A stretch of DNA of 64,000 bases from the NCBI RefSeq assembly GCF_921293095.1, contig NC_060259.1, forward strand, positions 44,621,812 through 44,685,811, written 5' to 3'. The DNA is from Ischnura elegans. Lineage: Eukaryota > Arthropoda > Insecta > Odonata > Coenagrionidae. Position 1 is the stretch's first letter. Each line of letters begins with the position of its first letter. Of this stretch, positions 12,995 through 22,930 are shown one piece after another. Made by a program: the position numbers and the translations under genes. The notes under the pieces were generated by a model. The model was given only the letters and a program-made list of their open reading frames with translations, did not search any database and had not been told where the DNA came from.

Positions 12995-13201
12995 GTGCTT
13001 AAACGCACTTTCCTTAATTTTTTTACAAGTGAAATATTTCTCTGTGTTTCAATTATTTCAGCAAATTTAGAATAAACAAATAGAAAAAATTGTATTGGTT
13101 ACGAATGTATATATTAGAAATTTTGAGGCACCGAAATTGATTCAAGTGTTATTTGACTATTATATCCTTTCTAAACAAGTGCTGGAACGGCGTTCCGGCA
13201 C
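12995..13201. mobile_element. Small MITE, family X copy 1
   Basis: The copy starts GTGCTTAAACGCA and ends CGGCGTTCCGGCAC. It is similar throughout to 49224-49447: TTTCCTTAA + T-run, AGTGAAATA.T.CTCTGTGTT, ATATTAGAAATTTTGAGGCA, GTGTTATTTGACTAT. The left end of the 49-kb copy (GTGCCGGAACGCAG) is the inverse of the right end, so the family has short terminal inverted repeats. It lies just upstream of the coding exon, in the presumed intron or promoter region. Confidence 0.65.
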
Positions 13202-13380
13202 CATAACACCACTGTATTTATGTGAAGTTTCAACTTCTCAGCTCAAAAAAATCGTATTTGAGATTTTGGCCAGCTTTTTTCGGTTTCAGCACACTGTGCG
13301 CCGTTGCCATCAACTCTCTCTGTTGTGGTGCTTGGTGGTGAAGGTTTCTAACCCGCTCGGGTGTGTCTGTGTGCCCACAG

Positions 13381-13702
13381 GTGCGGCGGCTGGCGATCGC
13401 CGTAGGCGGGGAGCAGCGCTGTCGCGGCGCGGGGCCTAGGCCATGATTGACCCCAGCTCGTCGGAGGAGGAGAGTGAGGAGGAGCAGCAGGGAGGCGAGG
13501 AGCACCGGCACCACCGCCGTCGGCACCACCACCATGCGGACTCGTCAGCGTCCGGCGGCGGCGGCGGAGGCGGCGGTGGCGGCGGCGGCGGAGGAGGGGG
13601 TGGGGGAGGCGCGAGCGCGGCCGCCTCCGCCGGAGGTCTCGAGGTCCCCGGGGGAGGCGGCAGCGGCAGCGGAGGGGGTGGCGCCGGGGGCAGCCTTCCC
13701 AG
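13381..13702 (+). CDS. Coding exon of an unidentified gene; CDS starts at 13443
   Basis: This is the only host coding exon I trust. A 3' splice site is plausible at 13380 (GTGTGCCCACAG|GT). The ATG at 13443 sits in a fair context (GGCCATGA) and opens 86 codons, ending two bases into codon 87 at an excellent donor, CCCAG|GTGAGT, after 13702. The protein begins MIDPSSSEEESEEEQQ. Residues 1-18 are acidic and Ser-rich, residues 20-31 are His/Arg-rich, about 19 consecutive glycines follow, and the tail is Ala/Gly/Ser-rich with no globular domain. Such N-termini are common in nuclear regulators and kinases, but I do not recognise the gene. GC content is far above the surroundings. The Gly codons are mixed GGC/GGA/GGT/GGG, consistent with a selected or old tract. 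Bases 13381-13442 would be 5' UTR. Without transcript data, the exact acceptor and the next exon are unknown. Confidence 0.65.
13551..13616 (+). repeat. GGN trinucleotide tract encoding poly-glycine
   Basis: This is an imperfect (GGC/GGA/GGT/GGG)n run of about 19 codons inside the coding exon. Interruptions break the pure GGC repeat into short runs, which should limit slippage. The antisense frames read as alanine/proline/arginine runs and are shadows of this tract. Confidence 0.85.
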
Positions 13703-13965
13703 GTGAGTGCAGACGTCTTTGGCTGCTGCGGCCCACGGCTGGGGTGGTGTGCCACCCGTCTACATCTACATATACAAACAATGTGCCCATATTCACAAGG
13801 AAGCTTTGGTCATTGTACGGGCAGTAAAAAATATGATCGCTACCTTCGAGGCAGGCATTTTACAATTGTTACTGAGAGAAAACCTTTTGCTTCCATGTTT
13901 AATTCAACTAGAGCCGCTTCTATAATTGCTGCAGCTAGTGGTTAAGTCTCATCGGGTTTGCCATC

Positions 13966-14065
13966 GGGTGAGTTGACTGTAGACCGACGTTTCGATGGCT
14001 GCCTCTGCTCCTGAAGATGATTGCAGAGTCAGCCATCGAATCGTCGGCTTGCAATTAACTCACCC
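13966..14065. repeat. 100-bp palindrome with hammerhead-like sequence
   Basis: The arms pair as GGGTGAGTT...CCGACGTTTCGATGGCTG and CAGCCATCGAATCGTCGG...AACTCACCC. The plus strand at 14011-14045 carries CTGAAGA, a stem II-like stretch ending GCCATC, then GAA and TCGTC. This resembles a minimal hammerhead with a damaged GAAAC block. The left arm in antisense keeps GAAACGTC but lacks a CUGANGA core. It looks like a decayed, inverted pair of Penelope-type terminal sequences. Confidence 0.55.
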
Positions 14066-14174
14066 TGTTGAAAACGCAAGTAGACAAGCCGGGAAAGAAC
14101 ATAATCTTATTGCTGTAGATAGGTTACAGAGAATTGTTTATTGTGATTACTTATTGATATTAAAGCTAGTTACA

Positions 14175-14337
14175 CTTTTCCACAATAATTTAATGCAAAC
14201 GACGCGTATAGGCTCACAGAGCCGCCATCGGCATCGGCAAGAGCTATCATCCGGTACAAGACCAGATGATGGCTCTGGTACCAGATGAGGCTCTGTGTGC
14301 CGAAACACGTCGTACGCATTAAATTACTGTGGAAAAG
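14175..14337. repeat. 163-bp palindrome with decayed hammerhead
   Basis: The outer arms are CTTTTCCACAATAATTTAAT and ATTAAATTACTGTGGAAAAG. The inner parts carry GGCTC..GAGCC blocks. On the plus strand at 14282-14311 the order CAGATGA, G, GGC..GCC-like stem, GAAA, CACGTC matches a hammerhead except that U4 of CUGAUGA is A. That base is essential in known hammerheads, so activity is not expected. Together with 13966-14065 and 14404-14589 it makes three palindromes in a row. Confidence 0.55.
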
Positions 14338-14403
14338 ATCTACCGATCATTTCAATACGTTGAACTTCCACAACATCATGCCTGAGTCAGTTGAACCAAC
14401 TAT

Positions 14404-14589
14404 GTGCGAAAAATCCAAAGAGAAAAAAAATCATTCTCCTTGAACAGGATCCGAACCCGGATCCCCCGATTTCCAGTCGAGAGCTTTAGCCAGTTAAGCC
14501 AAAGAGGCGTCATTCCTCACTGTGGATATTTCGTGAAAAATTGTCGAATAGATGTGGCGAATGATTTTTTCTCTGTGGATTTTTCGCAC
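14404..14589. mobile_element. Inverted-repeat element enclosing a tRNA-like sequence
   Basis: Arms of about 31-33 bp, at 14404-14436 and 14559-14589, pair with few mismatches: GTGCGAAAAATCC..GAGAAAA and its reverse complement ending GGATTTTTCGCAC. Between them, on the minus strand at about 14440-14515, is a tRNA-like run: A-box TGGCTTAACTGG, an anticodon stem CTCGA/TCGGG enclosing loop CTGGAAA, and B-box GGTTCGGATCC. The T-arm does not fold properly, so it is not a functional tRNA gene. It is either a SINE trapped between inverted repeats or a tRNA-headed palindromic element. Confidence 0.55.
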
Positions 14590-14689
14590 AATTTGAGCAT
14601 TGCAGATGACTCCCGTAAAAGTTATCTCCGTGGCTAGTCCCGGTGTACTTGGTATTTGGAACCAACTATCATTACATTGTGAAATATAA

Positions 14690-15045
14690 ACCAACACACA
14701 TGCATCTACATATTACTCCAAAAGACGCCTTAATGGGGGTACGGCGGGGGATGTTAGAAATGCCTTTTACGCATGAAAAGGAAATGCTCAAATGGAATTT
14801 CGTCAAGTGTTTATTAAAGTTTTTTATCGTGCGGGGGAAAAACGAATTCCGACAAATTTTCATTCGGCAAAATATCTCTCTTGATTTATTGTTTCTGTCG
14901 GACCTGGAAATGTGGTGGGGTTCTCGTATTATGTTCTCCGTGTCGCTCTTAAACATACCCGTTCTGAATTGCTCAAGCAATCTATGCATAGTTTGTAGCC
15001 TACGAGTCTCTAGCGGCTCCCAACCTAATTCGTTCAACATTTGTG
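14690..15045 (-). pseudogene. LINE 3' end fragment, Jockey/CR1-like
   Basis: The minus strand encodes MLNELGWEPLETRRLQTMHR, then LLEQFRTGMFKSDTENIIRE, HHISRSDRNNKSREIF and NSFFPRTIKNFNKH. This is the same RT C-terminal tail as at 4.5 and 11.6 kb. The frame is open to about 15040, where similarity ends. The 3' side carries a CATCTACATATTACTCC block like the other copies. It is 5'-truncated and therefore dead. Confidence 0.85.
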
Positions 15046-15615
15046 GAACGCTTTCTGTACGCCGTCATTGCCGATAACGGACTCTTCCATCAATTTCATT
15101 CTATTGCCGATTATGATAGAGTTTCAAGATTAAAGAGACCGGTATTTTTTCCATTTTGTAACCCGTCGCCTACTTTTATAGCCATTCTCGATGAAAAATC
15201 GATGGCCTCAACCCTATTGCAAACAATTTGATGACGTAACGAACTAACGACGAGCGTGTCGCCACTCCTGCACTACATGGACATGGATATCGTGTGAGTC
15301 ATTGTTTTTTTTTCACTCCTACGAGTGATTATTTCCCTGTTTGAAAGTTTCACCCTAAACTGGTGAACAAATCAAAACTCTAATGCCGTCTCCTTTTCAT
15401 AAAATATGGGGAAAACTTTTGCGTTTTCACTTTTTTAACGTGGGAGATAGTGGCTGAATGGGGAAGTTTTCTTTGTCAAAACTTATCTCTTCCTTTCGTC
15501 AACCGAATTCCTTTCATGAATCGCGATTCCCGGTCCGATTGAACGGCCACATTGGAACGAATTCATTTTTTTTTATTTGGTGGCTATTTTATTCTTCCGG
15601 TGTGTTTGTCGAAGT
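15046..15615. other. Non-coding stretch, no feature recognised
   Basis: No supported exon, RNA or repeat boundary is seen between the LINE fragment and the next family R copy. Confidence 0.4.
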
Positions 15616-15996
15616 CAAGGGGACTCCACAGAGAAGGCCCAATTCCATCCCACTGAAGGCTGATTTCTGTTGTCAATTCGAACGCATTTAAATCGACTTT
15701 CAAAAATGTGCGCGGCGTGGTGATGAGTGTGATTCAATCTATTTTTTTCCAATATTTTGCATTATAATCTTTGTAATTGCGAGGAATAGCATTCAAGAGA
15801 TATAAATTTGATGAATCGCGCCATCATGAATCTAAATTTCGGTTAACACCCCTAATTATATCTTATTTTTTCCGTGAAACTCGGATCACTTTGTCCGTCA
15901 GCGACGCGAGTGTTGACTTTTGTACAACCATTTAAATGCGCGGTGGGCGACAACGCATTTGAAGGCCGACTTGAGGATCCTCTTTCGTAATATTCG
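15616..15996 (+). repeat. Family R interspersed repeat, copy 2 (near full length)
   Basis: It begins CAAGGGGACTCCACAGAG, passes GGCCCAATTCCATCCC, GGCTGATTTCTGTTG, CGAGGAATAGCATT and TTTCGGTTAACACC, then the core GTCAGCGACGCGAGTG. It ends GGCCGACTTGAGGATCCTC and GTAATATTCG. A short extension CGTGGTCGTAAT is shared with copy 6. It is in plus orientation. Confidence 0.85.
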
Positions 15997-18300
15997 TTCG
16001 TGGTCGTAATTTTCATGGACACCAGGGAATTAATGGGTCGATGTAATTCATGATGATTCTATTTCCCATTAAGGCAGAAAGTTTTGCTCGCCTATACGTT
16101 CAGGTATTCTTGATTGCGTATATCATAAATATTAACCTAAATTTAATCGCCTATTTGACGAAAAATCGCCATTATATGAGGCATTGAAGTGTAGCACTAC
16201 TTCTTCACAGATGTCTGGCGGGCGTTCTATTGGACCAATCTATATCTATGTATTTTTTTCTTGCAAATCAGAGTGATATAAATTTTTCTTCTTCTATTAT
16301 GTGTTTATAAGGTATGAATTCTCGAATTTCCTGCTCTTTAATTGAAATAAGCTTGTTTCATTGCGTTATTTACGTTAAATTTAACTTTCGTTACATTCAC
16401 ATTCCTTGATCCCCTGCACTTTCTATTTTGTATTTGCCAACGAATCAAACGTTACCCTAATTTCGAAGAAGTAACTTATTTATGAGTTTTGTGTGTCTTT
16501 GCTCTTAGTAGTAATGTAGACCCTTCTGACAGCTCTTGCATGTTTGCTACTCGCGTCGAGTTCTTAGATTAACTCTTCCTGAGGAAATTATGCGTGTTAT
16601 TCACCATGCATTCGTTTTTTGCTAACGCGCGGACTTGAGGATATACTCTTGATCAAATAATTTCTCTTCATATAGTTGGCAATATAAAGTTTCATTGTGT
16701 CCCGAGATTGTATGTGCCAAATGCGTAGTAGAGAGAGATTGTATTTATTGGATGCCTTACTTTCATGGCTTTAGGCACAAGTAGAAATTCATAAAATAAA
16801 AAGTCAAATTCAAAATAAAATGTATCCTTATTCAGGTTTTCCAAAAAATAATCGAGTAAACGGTATTTTAAACTAGAAGTGTATTTTTTTATTACATCGT
16901 GGCATTTATTTGGAGTATTCTGTGTTCTTTTCCTATTTTTAGCACATTATAAAGAGCTCTATACAAACTGATTGAATATTTAATTACTTTTGTTTCATTA
17001 ATGTGGTTAAATATCAGGAAAAACTCAATTTTATTGTGAAAGTTTTTCTCCAATTTAGACGTTCAACGTTGAATAATCTTAGTTTGCGCCATTAAAAAGT
17101 AATGAATGAAACAAAGAGAGGGATTTATGAGGGTATGTAAATTCAGTACCGTAAAGTAAGGTATGCAAAATTAGAAGTGAATGTTTTTGCCGAGTGTTGA
17201 AAAATGGCGTCGTCATGATGCGTCTGAATTCCCCGCTACGGGGTCCCGATGGATGTCAAAATTGCGGCTTCGCAGCGTCCAGCCACGTGCACCTACCTGC
17301 ACAAGAACTTCGGGCCGCGGTGCGCACGTCACACCTGCACAAGACCTGCAATGCCCAAAACGTGCATCCGCAACGCTACAGGCCTCCCCCCTTCGCCGTT
17401 CAATTGCCTTTCCTCGAGCACGCTTAAAAATAATTACTGGACTTTCCCCTAGATTACTTTTGGAACTTTCACAATACCTTCGCGGAATGACTTAAAATAG
17501 AATGAAAATTATTTAACACGCAGAAAGGCATACGCAGAACGTGAGTGAATGGAAGGAGTAAAAGGAACAAGGAGAAATTACCTCTTCAGCATGTTTCTTA
17601 CGTACTTCATTTTACTAATTAAGTATTGGTCCGGTAGAGATAGTGATTTTTTACTAGATTTTCAATTGTTTTGAAACGCATTGCTTTGATGAAAATTGTA
17701 TAGAGGAATTAACTAAAAATAACTTTTTTATTAAATGTCCCCGGCGGATCCGTGGGCTTACTATTGCGTAAAATGGATTCTTAAGTGATATTCATAAAAT
17801 TCAGATTCGTCCGAGTTAATATTCTCATAATTTTTAATCGTCATTGACTTGAAAGGTACGCATTCAAGTATGCACTCATCTCCTAATCCAAGCGTTCTCC
17901 TTTTTCTAGTTCAAATGGTTTGCAGATGTTGCCAGCTTTTTTGAGTCAATTTCAGTTTTCATTGTAACTTTCATGAATATGCCGTTACATTTGCTTTTTC
18001 ATTTAATTTCATAACGCCTTCACGTAACATTATTGGGATACATCTAGGATTCCCAGTTTTTTATGGGGGTTTCCCTATGTATACTCTACCTCGCATCTGT
18101 TTTGCACCTTCGTTAAATAACATAAACTTGATTGCAATATTAATAATTAACTTCACGCTGCTTTTTTATGCTTTAATTGGCTAAAATCACTGCATATAAT
18201 ACCAATCGTAAATAAAATCATTTTTCTGGAAAGAAATGCAATGGACATCCTTTAATGGGACTTCTTGGATGGCCGTGGCATTATCTCTTATCAGTAACTT
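15997..18300. other. Non-coding stretch with one GC-rich patch
   Basis: Mostly AT-rich. A GC-rich patch at about 17210-17400 opens all three forward frames. One frame is Cys/His-rich (CTYLHKNFGPRC), but it has no recognisable domain and no convincing splice framing. I do not call a gene. Confidence 0.35.
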
Positions 18301-18307
18301 TATCTCC

Positions 18308-18354
18308 AATATTTCTCTTATACTCAGCTTAATTTGTATATTAAGAGAAATATT
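18308..18354. repeat. Short perfect hairpin and AGAGAAAT repeats
   Basis: AATATTTCTCTTA at 18308-18320 and its exact reverse complement at 18342-18354 form a 13-bp stem with a 21-nt loop. GAGAAATA-type repeats continue to about 18390. Confidence 0.6.
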
Positions 18355-18830
18355 AGAGAGATGTAGAGAAATAAGAGAAATATTCGAGATATTTAAAAAA
18401 CATTCCCAAATGAGTAAGTAAGCGTACTCATCTTCCCATACACTTTTTAAAGATATCATGACATATTTTTTCTCGGAACTTATAAGCCCTCTCGTATGCC
18501 TTTTTTTCTTTAAGTTTTCTTATATTTGGCATTGAGATTTTCGTGCATTCAGTTACTCCCCTTTTTCTTTTTTGCCATTGCGATTAATGACCTATTATTC
18601 CTTATCAGAAAATAGAGTGATATTTTACCGTATGGTGGCTAAAAATGTTGTTTTTTTTGTATTTGTATAAATGTTTGGGATCTGGTCGGAAACTAAGTGT
18701 ATTGTTGTCATTTTTATAATGTGAAACACTTTATTAGTGAAATCTATTTTTGGAAATTTTGAGGACTGACCAGGATTAGGCCTGTTTTTTGATAAAAGAA
18801 GAGGTTTTCTTAGTTAATTTTATTATTGTA

Positions 18831-19475
18831 GACGGAATGAAATATGTACTTTTACGTCCGTCCTAAAAACTCTGCCTACTCTGCGTACGATGTCAGGAAT
18901 CCAGCGTGAATCTCTATGTCTGGAATGCCGTGTGAATCTCTCCCCCTTCGCTCGGTGCCAATCGCAGGTTTCCGGAATGGAAAATGACTTCTGTAGTGGC
19001 CAGGCAACACGCCAGCGCGTTCTTTGTTGTAATCATGATTTTTTGCATACTTTCAGTCCTGCTTCAGTTTTTCATTCCCGTTTTGGGCGTTATTCCCTTT
19101 TTACCTTTGATGTTTGCAAATATTTTCAACCATGTCTGCCGATTTTGAATTTTTTGGAACCTGCTTTACAGTTAATAAACGGAATAAAATATGTAAATTG
19201 ACTTCCTTCCTTCAAACTCTGCACAGGTATATCCGGCATACAACTTGAATCTTTTTCCCCTATTCGGTGCCAATCGCAGGTTTCCGGAATGGGAAATAAA
19301 TTCTGAAGCTACCAGCCAACACGTCAACTCTCCTCCTCTATTGTAATCATTAGTTTTTTCATACATTCAATTTTGCTTCCCGTTTAAAACGTTCTTCCCT
19401 TTTTCCTTTTGATTCTCGCGTAATATATTCTATATATTCGAAATATTTTCTACGGTGTCCGTCGACCGATATCTC
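18831..19475 (+). repeat. Tandem duplication, two units of about 345 bp
   Basis: Unit 1 starts at 18831 (AGACGGAATGAAATATGTA) and unit 2 at 19176 (AAACGGAATAAAATATGTAA). Both then carry CTCTGC, an ATCCGGCAT-like or AATCCAGCGT-like block, CGGTGCCAATCGCAGGTTTC, CGGAATGG.AAAT, CCA.CCAACACG, TTGTAATCAT, TTTTCAT/CATACATT and GTTTTGGGCGTT or GTTTAAAACGTT blocks. Divergence is moderate. Neither unit has a conserved frame, so the ORF at 18890-19201 is not supported as a gene. Confidence 0.7.
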
Positions 19476-22400
19476 CTTTTAGTTAATTAATGAAGCTCTT
19501 TCTCAGCTCCTAAATATTAATATGGTGTCCTTTCATCAAATAAATCTATGAATATGAATCCATGAATTTTTTTCAGAAATCGCGACTTTGATAAACATAT
19601 CATTCGTGACAATGGAATCGACAGTCCTGGTGAAGTTTTGACCGAACTTTTTCAATGTATTAATCTCAAATTGGATTATGTAATCCAATTACAACGAAAA
19701 TATCCCTTGTCGATCACGGCAATGCTTCCATGTAATGATAGGAAATTAATTATTCCCCTTACTTAGTCATCTGTGCGTGCCTAAAGCCTTGTTATGTATG
19801 ACCTAAAAAATTGATTAAACCTTATTGAGCCACTATGACATCATATTTGAATGGTTTCTTTATCTGTGAAATAAATTTAGCAAAAACGTTTTGAGTTAAT
19901 ATATATTTCATGAGTAAATTTCCTGGTCTAATGATATTCGAGATATGTGCTCTAATAAAAAATGATGCTAACGCGTGCATGCTTGATTCTCGATCAATAT
20001 TTTTTTCTACGATACTCGCATTAATTATGGTTTTACTTTAACGAATATAATGATGAAAGAGATATGTGGGCGTAGAAAGCCATGGATGATCCTTTCAGTA
20101 AACCTCCGATGCCGACGTTTTTCATGTATTTTAGAATGAAGGTTTTTCCTTCCTCTAATCTTTGAAACAGAATTTTTGAATGCCCTCTTGGTGCTTTCTT
20201 TTTTGTAGCCCGTAATTTCCTCCCTTCTACTGATCGAGATATATCTCCTCTCCTGGCATTGATTGGTGTTCTAGAATTTTATTTTTTTCTTATTCGCTTC
20301 TCCACCGAGCAAAGAACATGGCACAATGGAGGTAAACTTAGATATGACGCAAACCCTAGCATTCAAAACTTTGGATGGAGTTATTTTTTCCACTCTTCGT
20401 TGAGGAATGTTTGTCCCAAGACCGAGTCCTAATTTCAAAGTTTTCATCTTTGCTTTAATGAAAGACGTATTGTCAACCTGTAACTATATTTTTCATGGCT
20501 TCTTACAGGTACCTTCTCTTTTGGTGGGCCTATAATGCGTATATTATGGAGAATTCGTATTGAATAATAGAAATCTTTTGATCCCACTGTATCATCACGA
20601 GCTCCATTCAGCTATAAATTATCTACAAAGGCCACAACTTGTCGATTGAATGAATCATTTTTTCGCAATTCCGATTTGTTTTATACGTTTTCGTAATTTT
20701 ACCTATCTTTGATTTCGTATAGATGAGCTGCTGATGCGCATTTATTTCAAACTTTTAATGGTTCAAAATCTTAAATGTTTCCGTATTTTTCTGTAAATGT
20801 TGTATTTGTACCTAGGGAAATTGTTTGAATTTAGATATGGGCAGGAGCTAGAAGTGAACGGGGCCGCTTGGTCATCCTTAAGTAGTATGCAACATTACTC
20901 TTGTGATAGGTATTAAGGCCATCCTGGAACAGTATGTAACCTACCAGACATATATGTTGTAATGTATTCTCTAGCCTTAAGGATATTATAAAACAACGAT
21001 TTGCAGTGGTTGCTAACCCTGTGGCGTGCCCCTCTACATACAGCACTTTTTATTTCAGCACATTCATGCTATTGGTAGTCAAATTTGATATTTATGCATG
21101 GGCTTTTAGATATGGTTTTCCGCAAGAATTTTTCGTTTCCTTTCTCTAGCAGTGACACTTTGGCGATCTTTTCACTCGGAAAATCAGATCAAGTAGGTGT
21201 TTTATAATTTGACAAAACAAAAATGAATAAAGAGGATTTGGTGCTTTTTAGAGGATACATTTGGTGAATAATGGCTCATAATTGATTACTGAGTAATAGA
21301 TCTGCGCATATCGGGATTCCCCCTTGAAATGTTGATATTTTTACACCCATTGGTTTGTGTGAATGATGTTTATTGCCTCTTGAGCCTCTGTAATAATTTT
21401 TCTTATCCTTATTCATTTATAAAATAAATTTCTTATTATCAAATATATGAGGTTGACTTTTCCATTGACATAATCGACTGGATACCTTATTCTTAATTTC
21501 CTAGCGTATAAAATGAAAAAGAAACTTTTACTGGTACCAAAAAGTACCTATCCTTGACACCTAGGCACCTTTTGGCATTAGAAACGATTTTCTTTTTCGT
21601 TTACTTAGAATGAAGTAATGCTAAGTAAACCTAAAGAAAACGGGTCATCCTCCTAGATTACCATTTCCTATTGCCTTACCTTATTATTTAATGCAAAGAG
21701 TGGATACCTGTAAAAAAAATCAATGATAGTTTAAAATTTTGCACTTCTTGCCATTCCATTTTATTATTTCGTTCACACGTAACATCTGTCTTTCGTACAT
21801 TTGTCACCTTTTCCTACTAACAGCATTTATCGTTCCTATCAATTCTTGTTTCTAAGGGAATTGAATGCATATCATCGTAAAAACATTGTTTCACATGATT
21901 ATAACCTGTCTATTGACGATTATTCCCATGCTTATCATACCTATTTTGACGCATTGATTGATCCAATCAACATTCCACCCGGGAAAAAGGATCTAATGAT
22001 GCCAGTATCATATACGAGAGTAATTCTATGGCTGACGCCATATTGGAGCGAGATCTTTTCACAATTCGAAGCCTGTATACAGAATACAAAATATTTGGCG
22101 TCTTGTAGTAACACTGGAAAGGTCAAACTATTCCCTTAAACTTGTTTCATAATATACAACTTTATTCAGCTGCACAATTATTCACGCTGAAGATGTGAAT
22201 TAAGTCTCGTGCTGCTTTTCGGGCTGAAAGCCGCCGACATTTTGAGGTGGATGGGTGAACTACGCTTTGACATTGGATAATTTTGTTTTTTTCATCTCTT
22301 GAGTTTCTAAGTATTTCTCTTAAAAATATTTTATTCATTTAAGGGTTAATCTTTAATTGGGACAATTGGCTTGTTAGGGTCATGGATTAGTGTAGCGGAG

Positions 22401-22640
22401 TTGGCGAGTTGAAAATGAGGAGAGGGATGGGAAGAAATTCTCAGAGGTTAACGGCAGAAAATACGCAGTTTTCGTCTTGTTTACAAATCCCCTTCAGCGT
22501 GCGTCATTTTTTTTCGATTCAAAAATAAGTTCCACAAATTAGCTCCGTGAATACATCGAGGAAAATGCTCGTTGGAATATGGAGGGATTATCTTTCAAAG
22601 CAGAATGACGTGATGTACCTGTGAATCTGCTCACGCAGCT
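19476..22640. other. Long AT-rich non-coding stretch
   Basis: No supported feature. A small palindrome AATTGGATTATGTAATCCAATT lies near 19670-19691. A CAGTGGTT..CTAACCCTGTGG block near 21004 resembles hAT MITE ends but has no partner that I can find. Confidence 0.35.
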
Positions 22641-22930
22641 AAAGTGAGCAGTATTATTTCACCGTGCCTTTCCGTGATTTGTGCGGGCATGTTTTTCACT
22701 GCTCTCGCGGCCAAGTGGCCCGGAGGACACGTTTCCGCCTCTCCTTCTTTTGAGCCATGTTTTAAGAGAGAGCGCGTTGGGAAGGGGGGGTGGATAATCA
22801 ATACGCGTCCTCCGGCTCCGCACTTCGGCGCGCTGCGAGTTCCGTGTGGCATGCAGCAGTCGTCGCTCGGGATATAAGGCGTCTCAAATCCCCGCTCGGA
22901 CGTAGAGTTCAATCTCAATCTACTTGAGTA
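22640..22930 (+). promoter_or_regulatory. Candidate promoter: GC-rich block with TATA box
   Basis: A CpG-containing block (about 22680-22870) leads into GGGATATAAGGC, with the TATAAGG at 22873-22879. A pyrimidine-rich TTCAATCTCAATC lies about 30-35 bases downstream (around 22908), a suitable distance for an initiator. No coding exon is recognisable immediately downstream. This is a guess from composition and spacing only. Confidence 0.3.

Noticed and set aside
13348..13827. Several ORFs overlapping the poly-Gly exon on both strands
   Set aside because: They are frame shadows of the GGN tract (Arg/Pro/Ala runs). Only the frame from 13443 has a sensible start and a consensus donor in phase.
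14440..14515. Functional tRNA-Ser gene on the minus strand
   Set aside because: The anticodon stem and A/B boxes are visible, but the T-arm and acceptor do not pair properly, and it lies inside an inverted-repeat element.
17181..17495. Cys/His-rich ORF as a zinc-finger exon
   Set aside because: The Cys/His spacing fits no family I know. All three forward frames are open, which points to composition.
20990..21045. hAT MITE end (CAGTGGTT..CTGTGG)
   Set aside because: Only one terminus is visible. No inverse partner or target duplication could be found nearby.
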